DNA from: JAKVKY01 sp964293585
GTDB taxonomy: Bacteria; Bacillota; Negativicutes; Acidaminococcales; Acidaminococcaceae
NCBI GenBank assembly: GCA_964293585.1
Contig: CAXYYS010000002.1
Coordinates: 1 to 64,000 of the forward strand
Length of the DNA stretch: 64,000 bases
Reading direction: 5' to 3'
Part shown: positions 28,075 to 36,964 of the stretch, piece by piece
Position numbering within the stretch: position 1 is the stretch's first letter
How the letters are laid out: the number at the start of each line of letters is the position of its first letter
Made by a program: the position numbers and the translations under genes
The notes under the pieces: generated by a model
Database searches by the model: none
What the model was told of the DNA's origin: nothing
The model's input: the letters and a program-made list of their open reading frames with translations, nothing else

Positions 28075-29675
28075 AACATTCTTTGCGTTTAAAATTATTC
28101 GCCAGTTTTATGCTGGTCATAGTGGTCGTCGTGGGGGGAGTGCTGGCAGGTACCTGGTTTTTGCTGCGCGAACATACGCTGGCCGCCAGGCAGCAGGACT
28201 TACAGGTTAAAGGTACAGAACTGGCAGGAACGCTGGGTCTGCTCTACCAGAAACAAGGTAATTTTAAGGACCTGGATGCCATCCTGGCCGATGCAGATAG
28301 TTATCTGGATGCCAGGGTGTGGGTAGTGAATCAGGACCGGCAGATAGTAAATATTTCTGGTACCGGGCTGGCAGGTTTTGGCAGGGGATGGATGCAGGGG
28401 TTACAGCACGGTATGATGCATGGCTCTATGCACGGTATGATGGGCGCGAGACAGGGTAATCAGTACCCCATCGTTCAGCCCTCTGATCCAGCGGCCTCAT
28501 TCGGTATGGGGTGTGTGGCTGATCCCGCCTTACTCCAAAATAGTATCAGTGATATGTCTGATGTGGTAGAGCAGGCATTAGTGCAGGGAAAAAACGGCAG
28601 TAAAGTTTTACGTAATCGTTACTATGGGGAAAAGATGCTTGTAGTAGCGATCCCGGTTACCCTGGCGGGTGGCAGTACTGTAGGGGCTGTCTTGCTGCAG
28701 GAACCTTTGAGTACCATTGATAGTTCTCTGAGGCAGGTGCAGATTTATGTGGGTGCCGCGGGTCTGGCGGCAGTATTGGTAGCTTTATTACTTGTTTACT
28801 GGCTGACACGCCGTATCGTGCGGCCGCTGACGGAGATGCAGCAGGTTGCCAGTGCGATGGCCCAGGGTGATTATAGCCGGAGGGTTGTGGTAACCGGTTC
28901 TGATGAAGTAGGGCGTCTAAGCCTGGCATTGAACTCGCTGGCCGGTGACCTGGATACTTATATGCAGCGGGTCAACCAGCTGGAAAAACTGCGGCGTGAT
29001 TTTGCAGCCAATGTTTCGCACGAGTTGCGGACGCCCCTGACGATTATTCGTGGTTACGTGGAAGCACTGTTGACGGGAGCAGATACTACCCAGGCAGAAC
29101 AACGGGAATATTGCCTGCTCATACAGGAAGAAACACAGCGTCTGGAACATTTGGTAGGCGACCTTTTGGATTTGAGCAGGTTACAGGGAACCAAACCGGC
29201 AAATTTTGAACTGGAACGACTGCCCTTAAATGAAATTGCTGCCAGTCTGGTGCATAAATTACAGCAGCAGGCGCAGCTGCGCAAGGTGAATTTACACTTG
29301 CAGGCTGGCGTACCTGCTCCGTACGTCAAGGGTAACGGTAACCGGTTGTTGCAGCTGCTGCTCATCTTTTTAGATAATGCGCTCAAATATACACCTGCCG
29401 GCGGCAGCGTTGTTTTGACCACGGCAGTACAGGAGGGAGTGGCACGGATACAGATAGCTGATACCGGCAGAGGTATTCCTGCTGCAGACCTGCCTTATGT
29501 CTGGGAGCGTTTTTATAAGGTAGATAAAGCACATTCGCGCAACGACAGTGGCACAGGCCTGGGTCTGGCCATCGCCAGGGAAATCATCATTTTGCACAAG
29601 GCCCGTGTGGAGCTGGCCAGTGCAGAAGGTAAAGGTACAACTGTTACCCTGACGTTTCCTGAGACAACCTTGTAA
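28071..29675 (+). CDS. Sensor histidine kinase with Met/His-rich periplasmic segment
   Basis: 534 residues. TM1 (about 10-30), an extracytoplasmic sensor of about 190 residues, TM2 (about 224-244), HAMP (RRIVRPLTEMQQVASAM), HisKA with H317 in VSHELRTPLT, and HATPase_c (LLIFLDNALKYTP, GRGIPAADLPYVWERFY, GTGLGLAIARE). Residues 108-124 read MQGLQHGMMHGSMHGMM: six Met and three His in 17 positions. Met/His clusters of this kind bind Cu(I)/Ag(I) in copper-handling proteins, so metal sensing is inferred. The gene overlaps the regulator gene by ATGA and is followed by a small Gly/His/Cys-rich secreted protein. Confidence 0.92.
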   Translation: MKHSLRLKLFASFMLVIVVVVGGVLAGTWFLLREHTLAARQQDLQVKGTELAGTLGLLYQKQGNFKDLDAILADADSYLDARVWVVNQDRQIVNISGTGLAGFGRGWMQGLQHGMMHGSMHGMMGARQGNQYPIVQPSDPAASFGMGCVADPALLQNSISDMSDVVEQALVQGKNGSKVLRNRYYGEKMLVVAIPVTLAGGSTVGAVLLQEPLSTIDSSLRQVQIYVGAAGLAAVLVALLLVYWLTRRIVRPLTEMQQVASAMAQGDYSRRVVVTGSDEVGRLSLALNSLAGDLDTYMQRVNQLEKLRRDFAANVSHELRTPLTIIRGYVEALLTGADTTQAEQREYCLLIQEETQRLEHLVGDLLDLSRLQGTKPANFELERLPLNEIAASLVHKLQQQAQLRKVNLHLQAGVPAPYVKGNGNRLLQLLLIFLDNALKYTPAGGSVVLTTAVQEGVARIQIADTGRGIPAADLPYVWERFYKVDKAHSRNDSGTGLGLAIAREIIILHKARVELASAEGKGTTVTLTFPETTL

Positions 29676-29747
29676 ACTGCCGGCCATAGATATTAAAGCT
29701 GGCAGCGTGTAAAAAATCCCCTTGAACCGGGATACTGAAGCTGAGAA

Positions 29748-29816
29748 TTGACAATTTTACAAATTAATTACATTTAAGCTAAACTTTCCTTGCAGTTTCC
29801 GGGTATAGTTTAGATA
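29748..29816 (+). promoter_or_regulatory. Promoter region with 11-bp-spaced TTACA repeats
   Basis: TTGACA occurs at 29748 but lacks a good -10 at 17 bp. TTACA occurs at 29757 and 29768, exactly 11 bp apart, the spacing favoured by OmpR/PhoB-family dimers. TATAGT at 29804 is a plausible -10 for an activated promoter driving the small peptide at 29865. Confidence 0.4.
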
Positions 29817-29864
29817 AGCGGTAAGCATACCGAAAATTAATAGGTTAAACTGGAGGAAGCAATC

Positions 29865-30098
29865 ATGAAAAAAATGTTAAGCGTGGTCCTGGGAGCTTTA
29901 ATAGTTTTAGCACTGTCCACTTCTTTGGTGGCAGCGTCAGAAAGTACCAGTGATAAACAAAGTTATGGTCCTTGCTGGCGGCAAAGTGCTGACGGCGGCA
30001 ACGGCAATTATTGCGGCCATGGCCGTGGTCATGGTAATGGGCAAGGACGCGGTCAAGGTTGCCCTTATTATCAGGGCGGTACCACTAAGACTAATTAA
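29865..30098 (+). CDS. Small secreted Gly/His/Cys-rich peptide
   Basis: 77 residues. A clear signal peptide (1-24, MKK then a hydrophobic core, cleavage near VAA-SES) leaves a mature peptide of about 53 residues rich in Gly, Asn and Gln, with three Cys and repeated GHGRGHGNGQGRGQG. No family is recognised. It lies 189 bases after the kinase gene, with its own promoter region and a strong terminator. Signal peptide, Cys and His content and position next to a Met/His-rich sensor suggest an exported metal-binding or envelope-stress product, an inference only. The RBS is GGAGG, eight bases upstream. Confidence 0.7.
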   Translation: MKKMLSVVLGALIVLALSTSLVAASESTSDKQSYGPCWRQSADGGNGNYCGHGRGHGNGQGRGQGCPYYQGGTTKTN

Positions 30099-30125
30099 GT
30101 CAAAACAATACCTGAGTGTAAGTAA

Positions 30126-30166
30126 AATACTCTCTCCCGCAGATTGTGGGGGAGAGTATTTTTTTT
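30126..30166 (+). terminator. Strong terminator after the secreted peptide
   Basis: A 13-bp stem AATACTCTCTCCC / GGGGGAGAGTATT with a 9-base loop, followed by an eight-T run. Confidence 0.9.
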
Positions 30167-30366
30167 ATAAATACCGTGGGATGTGGTTACAGGCATCTAC
30201 CGGTTGGTGTGCGGAAATAATGTTGAAGGCCCCCGGATTTTGAAGAAATAAATACAGACTTTTTCTTCTTCTTGTGGTAAAATTAATAAGAATAATAATT
30301 AAAAAGTTGACGGGCTTTTTACTGTAGCGATATGAGGATGTTCATCAACGGGGGAGGAGTACGGCA

Positions 30367-33300
30367 ATGACCGTTAGTAAACAATCCATGACCAAAATGA
30401 ATACTGAAGCTATACATAAAAGTGTGAGCAGTTTTGTGTGCCGGGGCGTTTTTAAAGATAATGATTTGTTCCTGCGGGAACCGGCGCACAGGATGTTTGC
30501 ATTTTTTGGTACGCGGGAGGAGATGTACCGGCAGGGTATCATTGCCAGGATCAGGCAGGATATCAGCGAGGCCGCCGCGGATAAATTATTAGCGCTTTTT
30601 CAGGAAAAGAGTGCGGTCGGAGCTGATTTCAGGGTGGTTTATCCCTCAAAAAGGGCGGACGGCAGCGCCTGCATGATGCAGGTGGATGGTTATGCCGGCG
30701 AAGCCGTTGACGGCGGCCGCAACTATGACCTTTTGGGTGTGGATATCAGCGATCTTATTGAGGCTCAGCAGGAAGCGGAGCTCTTGAACAGGGAAAACCG
30801 TGCCCTGACGGAAGACAGTCCGGTAGGGCTGGGCGTCTATCATATCCGGGGCAACCATTTCGACCTGGTTTACACCAACGCCGAGTACTACAGGGTGCAT
30901 CACGGCAGCAAAGCCTTCTGGGATAAGTTTAAGGGCCAGGATGCCATGAACCGGATTGTCCCCGAGGACCGGGAATTAATTTATAAGGAGTGGCGCCGTA
31001 TCTCTGACGGGGCTGCCGATAGAGTTTTTGACGCCAAGTACCGTGTGCTGGGCGAGGATGAACAACTGCACTGGGTGGAGCTGAAAGCCCGTTTGACGGA
31101 TGCCGTGGACGGGGAACGTGTCTGCTATGCCTGCTATCTGAATATTGATGCGGAAAAGGCGGCGGAAGCAGAAGCGGCTGCGGCCAGCAAAAATCTGCTG
31201 AATACTTTGGCCAACCTGCCTACGGCGGCGTCCTTGTACGATATGGATGCGGAGACAGGCGCCATTAAGGCCCGGTCTTTTACGGACGGTTTCTGCCAGA
31301 TGCGGCAGGCTACGCAAGAACAGGCTTGGGAACTTTATGGCGAGGATGCTTTTGGCGGGGTGCATCCGGATGATATCAAGCGGCTGCAGGATTTTTATCA
31401 GCAGCACTTTAAGGATCATGTGGGCGGGCATATTAATTACCGGGTCCTTTTGCCGGATGGTACGTCTAAATGGATTAGCGCTAATTTTAAGATGATGAAC
31501 GTGGGCCAGAAGGCTTATTTGTACGTGGACGACACGGACATTGATGAGATGATGCGCCACGAAGAGCACCTGGAACAGCAGTACGCTGACGCTCAGCACA
31601 GTCTGGAATCTATGGCAGATACTTATGTGGTGTCCATGATTGCCAACCTGACAGATAATAAGATGGAACTGGTGCGTAACACCAAGGATGTGATCCCCAG
31701 GGACCACAGGGATAAGTATGATGACCTGTACGAGGAGCTGCTGACCCATATGCCGCGGGCGCTGGACCGGCAGCATTTTCGGGAAATCTTTAACCGTGAG
31801 GCTCTGCTCAAGGCTTTTGCCGCAGGCGAGACTTCGGTCCAGACAGATTTTTATTATATCAACCAGCAACAGGTTAATTACTGGGGCCGCTGCTCCGGCA
31901 GGATGTTGCGCCGTCCCGGCAGCGGGGATGTGATTCTCTTTGTGCTGGTGAGCGATGTGACCGGCGGCAGGATCCTGGAGACCCTGATGAGCGAGGTCCT
32001 GGTGCGGGAGTACGATTTTATCGGCTGCATTGATTTAAAGACGAACGGCCTGCAGATCTTGAGTACGAATGCTCAGAGCGCCCGGATTGAGGAACTGCAT
32101 GGCGGCAACAACTATAACCAGCTGCTGGAGGCATATATCCAGGCGCATATGTTTGGGGAAGATGCCCGGCGCTGCAGCGAGTTTATGAATCTGAATAACG
32201 TGGTAGAGGCCCTGGAGTTTAAGGAGAGTTGTTTTGGCACCTTCCAGGTGCAGGAAGGCGGGGAGACCCGCAATAAACGGGTAGATTTCCATTATCTGGA
32301 CCGGGAGGCCGGCCTTTTGGCCGTTATCCGCACCGACTACACGGAAGTGCAGCAGCAGCAGCTGGTACAGGAAGAAAAGCTGCGCACGGCCCTGTCCATG
32401 GCGGAGCAGGCCAGCGTGGCCAAGACGCAGTTCTTAAGCCGTATGAGCCACGAGATCCGTACGCCGATGAACGCTATCATCGGCCTGGATACCATTGCCC
32501 TGCAGGAGCCGGGTTTGTCCAAGACCATGGAAGACCATCTGGCGAAGATCGGTATCAGCGCCAGGTTCCTGCTGTCCCTGATTAACGATATCCTGGACAT
32601 GAGCCGGATTGAAAGCGGCCGGATGCTTTTGAAAAATGAAGAGTTTGATTTCCATCGTTTCCTGGACAGCATCAATACTATTTTGAACGCCCAGTGCCAG
32701 GACAAGGGTCTGACTTACGAATGCGTGTTGAAAGGCTATATTGATGAACGGTATGTGGGCGACGACCTGAAACTGCAGCAGGTGCTGATTAATATTTTAG
32801 GCAACGCCGTCAAGTTTACGCCTAAGGGCGGTAAGGTGCAGCTGCTGATTGAGCAGGTAGGACGCAACGGGGACAATGCGAAACTGTGTTTTGCTATACG
32901 CGATACCGGCGAGGGCATTGAAGAAAACTTTTTACCCCATATTTTTGAAGCCTTTACCCAGGAGAACAACGGCATGACCAGCGTGTACGGCGGCAGCGGT
33001 CTGGGACTGGCCATCAGTAAGAACCTGGTACGTCTGATGGACGGAAATATTGATGTCCATTCGGTGAAGGGCATGGGCAGTACCTTTATGGTGACGGTGA
33101 AGCTGGGGCTGCCGGCGCAAAGCTTGCAGCGTTTGCAATCCGAGACTATCGCGCTCAGCGCCCTGAAGACTTTGATCGTGGACGACGATGTCATTGACTG
33201 CCAGCATGCGGAGATTGTCCTGAAGCAGGCCGGTATTGCCGCCGAATGGATTGACAGCGGCGCCGGCGCCGTAAAACTGGTAATCGAGCGCCATGCCCTG

Positions 33301-33963
33301 CACGATGATTTCCGCCTGATCCTGGTGGACTGGAAGATGCCGGATATGGACGGCCTGGAAACAGTACGGCTGATCCGGAAGATCGTCGGCCCCGAGGTGA
33401 CCATCCTGATCCTGACCGCGTATGACTGGAGCGAGATTGAACAGCAGGCGCGCACTGCCGGCGTGGATAACTTTATGCGCAAACCGGTCTTTGTGAGCAG
33501 CGTCATTCAGGCTTATGATGATGCGCGTTTACAGCGCCACCATGTGACCAAGCACCAGGATTATGATTTTAGGGGCAAAAAGGCCCTGCTGGTGGAAGAT
33601 AATAAGATTAACAGTGAGATTGCCAAAAGATTGCTGGAATTAAAAGGCTTTGAGGTTGCCCTGGCCGGCAACGGCGTGGATGCCATCGAAAAGTTTACCA
33701 AGTCCAAGGTGGGCGAGTTTGCGGTTATCCTTATGGATATCCGGATGCCGTTCATGGACGGCCTGGAAGCCGCCCGGACCATCCGTACGATCAGGAAGGC
33801 GGATGCGACCAGGATCCCCATCGTGGCCATGAGCGCCAATGCCTTTGAGGAAGATGTCCAGAAATCTCTGGCAAGCGGGATGAACGCCCATCTTTCTAAA
33901 CCGCTGGACGCGGAGCTGATGTTTTCGACCCTGGAGAAACTGATCTTTAACCGGAAAGAATAG
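30367..33963 (+). CDS. Large cytoplasmic multi-PAS hybrid histidine kinase with two receivers
   Basis: 1198 residues without a signal peptide or obvious membrane helix. Several PAS/PAC-like modules (about 50-140, 145-270, 280-400, 420-560, 570-660) are followed by HisKA with H695 in MSHEIRTPMN and HATPase_c (NILGNAVKFTP, GSGLGLAISKNLV). Two receiver domains end the protein. The first has the active Asp in LILVDWKMPDMDG and a Lys in FMRKP. The second has LLVEDNKIN, the Asp in LMDIRMPFMDG, and SKP in place of the usual TKP. No HPt domain is fused and no partner is adjacent. GGGGGAGGAG before the ATG is a strong RBS. Signals are unknown; multiple PAS domains suggest redox or small-ligand sensing. 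Confidence 0.88.
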   Translation: MTVSKQSMTKMNTEAIHKSVSSFVCRGVFKDNDLFLREPAHRMFAFFGTREEMYRQGIIARIRQDISEAAADKLLALFQEKSAVGADFRVVYPSKRADGSACMMQVDGYAGEAVDGGRNYDLLGVDISDLIEAQQEAELLNRENRALTEDSPVGLGVYHIRGNHFDLVYTNAEYYRVHHGSKAFWDKFKGQDAMNRIVPEDRELIYKEWRRISDGAADRVFDAKYRVLGEDEQLHWVELKARLTDAVDGERVCYACYLNIDAEKAAEAEAAAASKNLLNTLANLPTAASLYDMDAETGAIKARSFTDGFCQMRQATQEQAWELYGEDAFGGVHPDDIKRLQDFYQQHFKDHVGGHINYRVLLPDGTSKWISANFKMMNVGQKAYLYVDDTDIDEMMRHEEHLEQQYADAQHSLESMADTYVVSMIANLTDNKMELVRNTKDVIPRDHRDKYDDLYEELLTHMPRALDRQHFREIFNREALLKAFAAGETSVQTDFYYINQQQVNYWGRCSGRMLRRPGSGDVILFVLVSDVTGGRILETLMSEVLVREYDFIGCIDLKTNGLQILSTNAQSARIEELHGGNNYNQLLEAYIQAHMFGEDARRCSEFMNLNNVVEALEFKESCFGTFQVQEGGETRNKRVDFHYLDREAGLLAVIRTDYTEVQQQQLVQEEKLRTALSMAEQASVAKTQFLSRMSHEIRTPMNAIIGLDTIALQEPGLSKTMEDHLAKIGISARFLLSLINDILDMSRIESGRMLLKNEEFDFHRFLDSINTILNAQCQDKGLTYECVLKGYIDERYVGDDLKLQQVLINILGNAVKFTPKGGKVQLLIEQVGRNGDNAKLCFAIRDTGEGIEENFLPHIFEAFTQENNGMTSVYGGSGLGLAISKNLVRLMDGNIDVHSVKGMGSTFMVTVKLGLPAQSLQRLQSETIALSALKTLIVDDDVIDCQHAEIVLKQAGIAAEWIDSGAGAVKLVIERHALHDDFRLILVDWKMPDMDGLETVRLIRKIVGPEVTILILTAYDWSEIEQQARTAGVDNFMRKPVFVSSVIQAYDDARLQRHHVTKHQDYDFRGKKALLVEDNKINSEIAKRLLELKGFEVALAGNGVDAIEKFTKSKVGEFAVILMDIRMPFMDGLEAARTIRTIRKADATRIPIVAMSANAFEEDVQKSLASGMNAHLSKPLDAELMFSTLEKLIFNRKE

Positions 33964-34009
33964 GCCAAGAATTGGCAAAGAACAAGTAAACAATAAATAA
34001 AAAACGAGT

Positions 34010-34045
34010 AACAAGAAGCAAAGAACAAAGTGAACAAGAAGCAAA
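34010..34045 (+). repeat. 13-bp direct repeat in a purine-rich spacer
   Basis: AACAAGAAGCAAA occurs at 34010-34022 and 34033-34045 within the A-rich 132-bp gap between the hybrid kinase and the sirtuin gene. Function unknown. Confidence 0.4.
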
Positions 34046-34093
34046 CCCGGAAGTAACGGGGCAAGCCAAGGAAAACGGAAGGGCGGTGCATGT

Positions 34094-34819
34094 ATGGAGG
34101 CCAAGGTACAACAATTCGTAGAGATGGTGCAAGCCAGCGACAATATTGTCTTTTTTGGCGGCGCCGGTGTATCCACGGAAAGCGGCATCCCGGATTTCCG
34201 CAGCGTGGATGGTCTGTATAACCAGCACTATCAGTATCCCCCGGAAGTTATTTTAAGCCACACTTTTTATGAGGAAAACACGGAAGAGTTCTATCGCTTT
34301 TACCGGGAAAAGATGCTGGTGCTGACGGCCAAACCCAACATGGCCCACCTTAAACTGGCGGAACTGGAACGGGCGGGGAAACTGAAAGCCGTCATCACGC
34401 AAAATATCGACGGCCTGCATCAGGCGGCCGGCAGCAAGAACGTGCTGGAACTGCACGGCAGCATCCATCGCAATTACTGTACCCGCTGCCATAAATTCTT
34501 TGACGCGGAGTATCTGCTGCACACCACCGGCGTGCCCAAGTGCGATGCCTGCGGCGCCGAAATTAAACCGGACGTGGTCTTGTACGAAGAAGGTCTGGAC
34601 ATGGATACGCTGGAAGCGGCTGTCAATTATATCCGTGCTGCGGATATGCTGATTATCGGCGGTACCTCCCTGGTGGTTTATCCGGCTGCGGGGCTGGTAA
34701 ATTATTACCAGGGCCACAAGCTGGTGCTGGTGAATAAATCGGCCACCGGCATGGATGCCCGGGCGGATCTGGTTATCGCGGACGCCATCGGCAAGGTCTT
34801 TGGGGAAATTACCTTATAA
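34094..34819 (+). CDS. cobB: NAD-dependent protein deacylase, Sir2 family
   Basis: 241 residues. Rossmann-type NAD site GGAGVSTESGIPDFRS, TQNIDGLHQ and the catalytic His in ELHGSIH are followed by a Cys4 zinc site (CTRCHKFF and CDACG) and GTSLVVYPAAGL. It removes acetyl or other acyl groups from protein lysines using NAD+. The length is typical of bacterial CobB-type sirtuins without the N-terminal extension. Start at ATG 34094 with GGGCGGTG upstream; an out-of-frame ATG lies at 34090. A bidirectional terminator follows. Confidence 0.93.
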   Translation: MEAKVQQFVEMVQASDNIVFFGGAGVSTESGIPDFRSVDGLYNQHYQYPPEVILSHTFYEENTEEFYRFYREKMLVLTAKPNMAHLKLAELERAGKLKAVITQNIDGLHQAAGSKNVLELHGSIHRNYCTRCHKFFDAEYLLHTTGVPKCDACGAEIKPDVVLYEEGLDMDTLEAAVNYIRAADMLIIGGTSLVVYPAAGLVNYYQGHKLVLVNKSATGMDARADLVIADAIGKVFGEITL

Positions 34820-34837
34820 ACACTTACAAACGCATAC

Positions 34838-34872
34838 AAAAAACCGGCTGCAGTACTGCAACCGGTTTTTTT
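34838..34872. terminator. Bidirectional terminator between sirtuin and symporter genes
   Basis: AAAACCGG-CTGCAGTACTGCAA-CCGGTTTTTTT, with an A-run before and a T-run after the stem, serves both convergent genes. Confidence 0.85.
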
Positions 34873-34904
34873 ACACCTGTTTGGTGAAGGACGCGTGGTG
34901 AACT

Positions 34905-36119
34905 TTAAATTTTTACCGGAACCGGAGCCTCTTTTTCCGTGGCGTTGACAGCTACGGCTACGGCGGCATCGCCGGTAATATTCAGGCAGGGACGGAACAT
35001 ATCCAGGATCCGGTCAATACCGGCTACCAGGGCCAGGCCTTCCAGCGGCAGCTGTACGGACTGCAGCACCATGGCCAGCATGATCAGGCCGGCGCCGGGC
35101 ACACCGGCGGTACCGATGGAAGCCAGGGTGCCGGTGAAGACGATCATCACCATCTGGCCCATGGTCAGGTCGATACCGAAAACATTGGCGATAAAGAGGG
35201 AACAGATACCCATGTACAGTGCGGTGCCATCCATATTAATAGTAGCACCTAAAGGCAGGACGAAACTGGTGATTTCCTTGGAGACACCTAATTTTTCCTG
35301 GGTGTTCTTCATGTTTACGGGCAGGGTAGCGGCGCTGCTGCAGGTAGTGAAGGCAATCAACATGGCTTCGCTCATGCCCTTAAAAAATTTTATGGGGTTC
35401 ATGTTTTTGGCCACGGAAGCCAGGGCGGAGTAGACACATACCGCATGGATAAAAGAGCCTACGATCATGGTCACGATAACGGACAGCAGGGGCAGCAGCA
35501 CCTTGGGGCCGTTCTGTACCACTACGGGGAGCATCAGGCAGAACACGCCGATGGGGGCCAGTTCCATGATCATAGCAATAACCTTGTAACAGGTTTCGGC
35601 GGCAGCATCAAAAAAACTGATCAGCTGGGAGCCTTTTTGAGGTTCAATCTTGACGATGCCCACGCCGATGAAGAGCGCGAAGACGATAACCGGCAGGATA
35701 TCGCTTTTAGCCATGGACTGTACCGGGCTGGAGGGAATCATGTCCAGGATAACCTGCATGATAGAAGGAGCCGCCTTGGCGGCCTGCACGGTACCGTTCG
35801 TAATGTGCATACCTACACCGGGATGAGACACACCGGCCACGGCAAAGCCGATAATGATGGCGATAGCGGTGGTCAGCAGATACAGGACCAGGGTCTTGAG
35901 GCCGATACGGCCTAATTTTTTCGTGTCGCCCAGGCTGGTGACGCCTACGATCAGCGACGTGAAAACTACGGGGACGATCATCATCTTGATGAGATTGATG
36001 AACATGGTGCCAATGGGTGCGATCCACCACTTGATAAAGGGCAGGGCGCCGGGGCCGGCAATCACGCCGGTGATAACGGCGATGATGAGAGAGATTAGGA
36101 TTTTAATCGATAAGTTCAT
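34905..36119 (-). CDS. Dicarboxylate/amino acid:cation symporter (DAACS family)
   Basis: 404 residues. Hydrophobic helices plus the family signature VLPLGATINMDGTALYMGI with re-entrant loops (TCSSAATLPV; IGTAGVPGAGLIML) place it in the GltP/DctA/SstT family of Na+ or H+ coupled inner-membrane symporters. The substrate (glutamate, aspartate, serine/threonine or C4-dicarboxylate) cannot be fixed by eye. Start at 36119 (MNLSIKIL) is preferred because AGGAGG is seven bases upstream; an in-frame ATG further upstream lies before that RBS. Confidence 0.9.
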   Translation of the reverse strand: MNLSIKILISLIIAVITGVIAGPGALPFIKWWIAPIGTMFINLIKMMIVPVVFTSLIVGVTSLGDTKKLGRIGLKTLVLYLLTTAIAIIIGFAVAGVSHPGVGMHITNGTVQAAKAAPSIMQVILDMIPSSPVQSMAKSDILPVIVFALFIGVGIVKIEPQKGSQLISFFDAAAETCYKVIAMIMELAPIGVFCLMLPVVVQNGPKVLLPLLSVIVTMIVGSFIHAVCVYSALASVAKNMNPIKFFKGMSEAMLIAFTTCSSAATLPVNMKNTQEKLGVSKEITSFVLPLGATINMDGTALYMGICSLFIANVFGIDLTMGQMVMIVFTGTLASIGTAGVPGAGLIMLAMVLQSVQLPLEGLALVAGIDRILDMFRPCLNITGDAAVAVAVNATEKEAPVPVKI

Positions 36120-36325
36120 GGGAACACCTCCTCGCTTATTTGCCATGATAATAGCATAAAAGAAAGTGGCTGCAAAGAGGTTAGCTGCGTGTATTCATGT
36201 ATACATGCAAAGTTTTGCCCCGGTAAAAAAAGTTATTATTAATTACCGGTTGTCCCGGTCCGGGTACAGGGTAAATAAAAAAACCGCTGATCAGCATGGT
36301 GACTGGTTAGCGGTTAATTTTTACT

Positions 36326-36402
36326 TGGTCGGGGCGGCGAGATTCGAACTCACGGCCTCTTGTACCCGAAACAAGCGCGCTACCAAACTGCGCTACGCCC
36401 CG
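36326..36402 (-). tRNA. tRNA-Pro (CGG anticodon)
   Basis: 77 nt. Acceptor CGGGGCG, D-arm, anticodon stem CTTGT/ACAAG with loop TTCGGGT (anticodon CGG), T-arm with GTTCGAATC, and encoded CCA. The anticodon arm plus adjacent bases recur elsewhere in the window (41140-41162). Confidence 0.93.
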
Positions 36403-36477
36403 ACGTGATTGCCCTTTAGTGGCAACGTGGTAATTATATAAAATTTGTGGCGTTTTGTCAATGCAAAACTTTTACTT

Positions 36478-36813
36478 TCAGCCGATACTGGTGACGCGGA
36501 TGTTGCTGACGTGAAAAGCTTTGGCGATAGCGGGGATAGCTTCCCGTTCAATATTGGTACGGTGCAGCTCGCTTTCCGCCACGATCAGGCAGCGTTCCCC
36601 GGACACATTGATGTTGTGGATGCGGCTGATAAGACGCTTAAAATTATCTTCGCCCAGTTCCGTATGTAACTGACGCAAGCCTTCCATCAGGTAGGGTTTC
36701 TCCTTGGCCATGCGCTGTTCCAGCGGACTAAAGGGAACCTCCACCACGGTGGGGTCTTTTTCTACTTCAAAACTGGTCTCTTCCGGGCCCGGTACGATTA
36801 AATCTGGTCTCAT
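36478..36813 (-). CDS. Small protein resembling DnaA domain I
   Basis: 111 residues. After a ~40-residue acidic/proline-containing N-terminus, residues 45-111 follow the secondary-structure and hydrophobic pattern of DnaA N-terminal domain I: LRQLHTELGEDNFKRLI, then a short strand CLIVAESELHRTNIE, a helix AIPAIAKAF and a final strand IRVTSIG. There is no AAA+ or DNA-binding domain. I infer a solo domain-I-like fold that might bind DnaA, DnaB or other partners; this is by eye only. Start at 36813 is supported by AGGAG nine bases upstream and a consensus promoter at 36857-36885. Confidence 0.65.
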   Translation of the reverse strand: MRPDLIVPGPEETSFEVEKDPTVVEVPFSPLEQRMAKEKPYLMEGLRQLHTELGEDNFKRLISRIHNINVSGERCLIVAESELHRTNIEREAIPAIAKAFHVSNIRVTSIG

Positions 36814-36856
36814 ATTTTTTAACTCCTGTCTTTTTACTTGATACTTTTCCCTATCT

Positions 36857-36885
36857 ATTATAAAATATAGCAATAATCTCGTCAA
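36857..36885 (-). promoter_or_regulatory. Consensus promoter for the DnaA-domain-I-like gene
   Basis: On the minus strand TTGACG, a 17-bp spacer and TATAAT. Confidence 0.75.
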
Positions 36886-36964
36886 GGTTGCAGGCTTTTC
36901 AGCAAGGCGGGAATGTGTTACAATTATAAATTATATACATTAAATTAATAAGGGAGGATTTATT

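Noticed and set aside
29950..30243. A 97-codon hydrophobic open frame overlapping the secreted microprotein
   Set aside because: No ribosome binding site. The overlapping frame has a proper RBS, signal peptide and ends before the terminator, while this one runs through the terminator hairpin.
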